Shown here piece after piece: positions 61,529 through 64,000 of a DNA stretch of 64,000 bases; position 1 is the stretch's first letter, and the number at the start of each line of letters is the position of its first letter. The stretch covers positions 21,918,880 to 21,982,879 of the forward strand of contig CM034550.1 in NCBI GenBank assembly GCA_020055645.1, written 5' to 3'. The stretch comes from Tomocerus qinae (lineage: Eukaryota > Arthropoda > Collembola > Entomobryomorpha > Tomoceridae). The position numbers and the translations under genes were made by a program. A model generated the notes under the pieces. It did not search any database. It saw only the letters and a list, made by a program, of their open reading frames with translations, and was not told the DNA's origin.

Positions 61529-63923
61529 GTATAATGCACTTTCATACATTTTCTTCCATATTTAATGTTTGCCCGCATAATTCAGCACATCAACATTTCG
61601 TTACATTGTTGATTGTTACGTGCGCCGTTATTTGATCAGCTGACTGGTAGCTGGTAGGAAATTCCTTTTATCAGTCGAATTTCATTACTTTTTTATTGTT
61701 GTAACTTCATTTCACAATTTTTTGGTGTCGTACGTTATGTTTTTTAGCGATCCTTTCGGTGTAGTGTCAAGTGTTTAGAAGAGTGGAAACATTAATTTTA
61801 TAGGCGGTTTGGGTTGAATTTAGACAGCGGTACCTCGTTACCGTTGTTACCGACGTTACCGTTGTTACCGCCAATCGCCAGCGGTAACACATCAGTAGCG
61901 GTAACAGCGGTAACAGCGGTAACAAGGTACAAGCACCACCGGTAACATCGGTAACGACTGAATGCATTTTCGTTACCGGTTGGGTTGCTGCAAACGGGAC
62001 GCAGTAAGCAATTCTAAATTTTTTTCCCAATGCAAAATCGTACTCAAATTTTTCTAAATATTTTCAAAACTAGTCACTATTTGCCTCTTTTTTGACCTAA
62101 CCTAATAAAATTGAAACAACCAAACATTTATTATATTCATTTTTATTAGGTTAGGTTAGAAAAAAGGCAAAAATAGTGACGGGTGGCTTAAAAAGTGATT
62201 AGTGATTATACACTGAAGAGTAAATTTGTCATTCTTACATTGGGAAAAGAACTTGGAAAAATTTGGGTACGATTTTGCATTGGGAAAAAAATTTAGAATT
62301 GCTTACTGCGTCCCGTTTGCAGCAACCCAACCGGTAACATCGGTCACGAAAATGCATTCAGTCGTTACCGATGTTACCGGTGGTGCTTGTACCTTGTTAC
62401 CGCTGTTACCGATGTTACCGCTACTGATGTGTTACCGCTGGCGATTGGCGGTAACAACGGTAACAGCGGTAACGAGGTACCGCTGTCTAAATTCAGCCGG
62501 CGGTTTGATTGAGAAATACAAAAAATGTTTTAATGGAATTGTGTGCTAATATTTTTTATTAATAGACCTAATTAATGCTTTCAGGTGGTGGCCCTTCAGG
62601 TCCAGGAAGAAATTCATTTATGGGACGAGGAGGAGGTGGTGGTGGTGGTGGCGGCATGGGTGGTGGTCACTACAATGACCGAAGAAATTTTCACAACTCA
62701 AATGATGGTTTCGATGGTCCAATGAATAAGAAACAGAAAGTTTTGTCGCCAGATGTGAGTAGTTTGGTTTTATTTTCTATTCAAACATTCAGGATGTATA
62801 TGCACGTGATCGTAATAATTGATGGTTGACTATTTTTATTTTAGCAACGAATCATGGAAAAAATTCGTTCTCTCCAAGGACCTTCTGCTGATTTACCTCC
62901 TAAGAAATTTGAAGTGAAAAGATTTCTTGCAAACACTAGACTATATGTTGGTAATATCGCTACCGACTGTAGTGAAAATGAACTAAAGGAATTGTTTGTC
63001 GCGTATGGAGAAATTGACGAATTGTTCGTCAATAGGGAGAAAAACTTCGCCTTTCTTAAAATGGTTAGTTTTGTATTATTTGCTGAGGCTAAATGAAATA
63101 TATTAAACTAAATTAAAATGTTTACTAATTTACTCAAAATGATGATACAACGGAATTACCGTTTGAAACCAATGAAAAACGTTCTGTGGCTGCTATTTTT
63201 AGTTCTGATTGAAATTATTTATGCAATATATTAGTGTTTTTATAAATATAGGGTTCTTGACAACTTTTGTTTTTGTTTTTTAAGGATTTTCGAACAAGCG
63301 CTGAGAAAGCTCGAGCAGAACTGGACCAAAAGAATATCAAGGGTCGCCAAATCAAAGTCCGGTTTGCACCAGCTAATGTGCGAGTAAAGGTTAAGAATCT
63401 AAGTCCCATGGTCTCAAATGAGCTGCTTGAAATTGCGTTCTCCGTTTTTGGAGATGTAAGTTTAAATTAAGAATATCTAATATATATTCTATTTAAAAGT
63501 AATTAAAATGATGATCAAAGGAATTACCGTTTGATACTCGTGAAAACGATATTCTTTGGCTGCTTTTTGTATTCTGACAATTGTATTTTATAATTTATAG
63601 TCCATTTTGAATAGTTGAATGGAACCCTGAGAAAACTGTTAATGTTATTTTTGAATAATTTTTAGATTGAGCGGGCACTTGTGTTTGTTGACGAGAAAGG
63701 AAAATCTCTCTGTGAAGGCATTGTTGATTTCACTCGTAAAAATCACGCAATGGCAGCTCACAACTATTGCCAAAATAAGGCTTACTTCCTAACAACGGAA
63801 TTACGGCCGGTTATAACTGAGATTGGAGAAATGTATGAAGCTGATGAGGGGTTATTGGAAATGAATATCCCCAAAAGAGAATTCAACAAGAATAGGGAGC
63901 TGACGTATTACAAGGCTAGAGAG
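61405..63923 (+). CDS. nonA: nonA/NONO-family DBHS RNA-binding protein, 3'-partial (gene-level entry)
   Basis: DBHS proteins (Drosophila no-on-transient A; vertebrate NONO, SFPQ, PSPC1) are nuclear RNA/DNA-binding dimers acting in transcription, splicing and retention of edited RNA. Exons are 61405-61528, 62585-62754, 62845-63063, 63285-63455 and 63666-63923, all GT/AG and in frame, and the gene continues past the window. The visible 314 residues contain a basic, Gly-rich N-terminus, RRM1 (RNP2 LYVGNI at 131-136, RNP1-like KNFAFLKM at 164-171), RRM2 (from about 204, with VSNELLEIAFSVFGD) and the start of NOPS (LTTELRPVITE). VSNELLE-AFSVFG and LTT-RPV are hallmarks of the family. The coiled coil must lie beyond 64000. 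Two introns carry snoRNA-like sequences and the first intron a fold-back element. Confidence 0.93.
61812..62498. mobile_element. Fold-back DNA element in first nonA intron, 687 bp
   Basis: Terminal bases 61812-61830 and 62480-62498 are inverted repeats with one mismatch (GGTTGAATTTAGACAGCGG type). A perfect 9-bp duplication, GGCGGTTTG, flanks it at 61803-61811 and 62499-62507. Arms of about 245 bp pair with each other and are built from short tandem GGTAACAGC-like units. The centre holds the same core of about 107 bp found twice in the element at 5050-6366. No transposase is encoded. Long open frames through the arms (61767-62030 minus and 62226-62549 plus) are mirror translations of the repeat. 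Confidence 0.87.
62073..62180 (+). repeat. Fold-back core module, nonA copy
   Basis: Bounded by GTCACTATTTGCC and GGCAAAAATAGTGAC, which are inverted repeats of each other. It contains GACCTAACCTAAT and TTAGGTTAGGTTAG, and matches the modules at 5436-5542 (inverted) and 5552-5655 (direct). The two host elements have different termini, so the module is older than, or moved between, the elements. Confidence 0.85.
62585..62754 (+). CDS. nonA: nonA exon, Gly-rich segment
   Basis: The acceptor is ctttcag|gtggtg and the donor is cagat|gtgagt. It encodes a Gly-rich low-complexity run (MGRGGGGGGGGGMGGGHYND), then PMNKKQKVLSPD with a basic patch. Gly-rich N-termini are typical of insect nonA. It ends in phase 0. 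Confidence 0.9.
62845..63063 (+). CDS. nonA: nonA exon, RRM1
   Basis: The acceptor is attttag|caacga and the donor is aaaatg|gttagt. It encodes a linker, then most of RRM1: TRLYVGNIATDCSENELKEL, then FVAYGEIDELFVNREKNFAF. It begins and ends in phase 0. Confidence 0.95.
63134..63212 (+). ncRNA. Box C/D snoRNA, U54/snR77-like, copy 1 (nonA intron)
   Basis: Box C ATGATGA lies at 63139-63145 and box D CTGA at 63205-63208, closed by a TCAA/TTGA terminal stem (63134-63137 and 63209-63212). An internal D'-like TTGA at 63163-63166 follows GGAATTACCG (63152-63161), which is complementary to the invariant 18S rRNA CGGUAAUUCC. The fifth-base rule places methylation on the first U of GGUAA, equivalent to yeast U578 and human U627, which are guided by snR77 and U54. 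A second complementary piece, GGCTGCT (63188-63194), pairs with the adjacent AGCAGCC. Box D ends 76 bases before the 3' splice site, a usual distance for intronic snoRNAs. Confidence 0.85.
63285..63455 (+). CDS. nonA: nonA exon, end of RRM1 and start of RRM2
   Basis: The acceptor is ttttaag|gatttt and the donor is gagat|gtaagt. It encodes DFRTSAEKARAELDQKNIKG, RQIKVRFAPAN, then RRM2 opening with VRVKVKNLSPMVSNELLE and FSVFGD. Both ends are phase 0. Confidence 0.95.
63501..63581 (+). ncRNA. Box C/D snoRNA, U54/snR77-like, copy 2 (nonA intron)
   Basis: Box C ATGATGA is at 63508-63514 and box D CTGA at 63574-63577, with a weak AATT/AATT flanking stem. The guide GGAATTACCG (63520-63529) and D' TTGA (63531-63534) have the same spacing as copy 1, so the predicted 18S target is identical. 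The accessory GGCTGCT (63558-63564) is also kept. Other positions have diverged, which is the pattern of a duplicated functional guide. Box D ends 88 bases before the 3' splice site. Confidence 0.83.
63666..63923 (+). CDS. nonA: nonA exon, rest of RRM2 and start of NOPS
   Basis: The acceptor is tttttag|attgag and the donor is agag|gtatgt. It encodes IERALVFVDEKGKSLCEGIV, completing RRM2, and YFLTTELRPVITEIGE, the opening of NOPS, then NKNRELTYYKARE. It ends in phase 0; the following NOPS and coiled-coil exons are outside the window. Confidence 0.95.
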
Positions 63924-64000
63924 GTATGTTTTTACTTTGCTATCATAATAAAAGCATAATTTTATAGCAATAGCCGAGTTTCTTAATAGCCTCTCCACTG

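Noticed and set aside
61767-62549. Two near-identical 87- and 107-codon frames on opposite strands
   Set aside because: They arise from the inverted GGTAACAGC repeats of the nonA-intron element.

Overview
The window is animal nuclear DNA, most likely from an insect or another arthropod. It is AT-rich, with canonical GT/AG introns, many of them only 70-100 bp. It carries (TTAGG)-like telomeric words inside mobile elements, and it has two + strand genes with clear animal orthologues: dystrophin (Dys) and a DBHS RNA-binding protein of the nonA/NONO family. Protein identities rest on recognised conserved sequence read by eye; no search was run.

Dys occupies positions 1 to 57011 and runs off the left edge. 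Three exons (2915-4386) encode spectrin-repeat sequence of the long isoform. A giant intron of about 46 kb follows, and 15 closely packed exons (50603-57011) then encode the last spectrin repeats, WW domain, EF-hand region, ZZ zinc finger, coiled coils and C-terminus. Reading frame can be followed through every junction. The giant intron holds a clear alternative first exon (12161-13297, 379 codons, ATG with an upstream in-frame stop) and a second long open exon (about 49145-50356) with no ATG in its own frame. Both end in phase 0, as the long-isoform exon at 4191-4386 does, so all three can splice to the exon at 50603. The isoform starting at 12161 would be 1390 residues. An 82-bp last intron carries an in-frame stop and may give an alternative C-terminus when retained.

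Positions 57012-61356 hold the Dys 3' region and the nonA 5' region, with no convincing gene. nonA starts at 61405 and runs off the right edge after RRM1, RRM2 and the start of NOPS. Two of its introns each carry a box C/D snoRNA-like sequence. The two are related copies, and both carry a guide against the 18S rRNA 530-loop, predicting 2'-O-methylation at the U equivalent to yeast U578 and human U627.

Three inverted-repeat mobile elements sit in introns, each flanked by a perfect 9-bp target duplication: 5050-6366, 8401-8737 and 61812-62498. The two large ones share a core of about 107 bp with inverted TTAGGTTAGG-like ends. The rest of the large introns is AT-rich sequence with simple repeats in which I see no gene.
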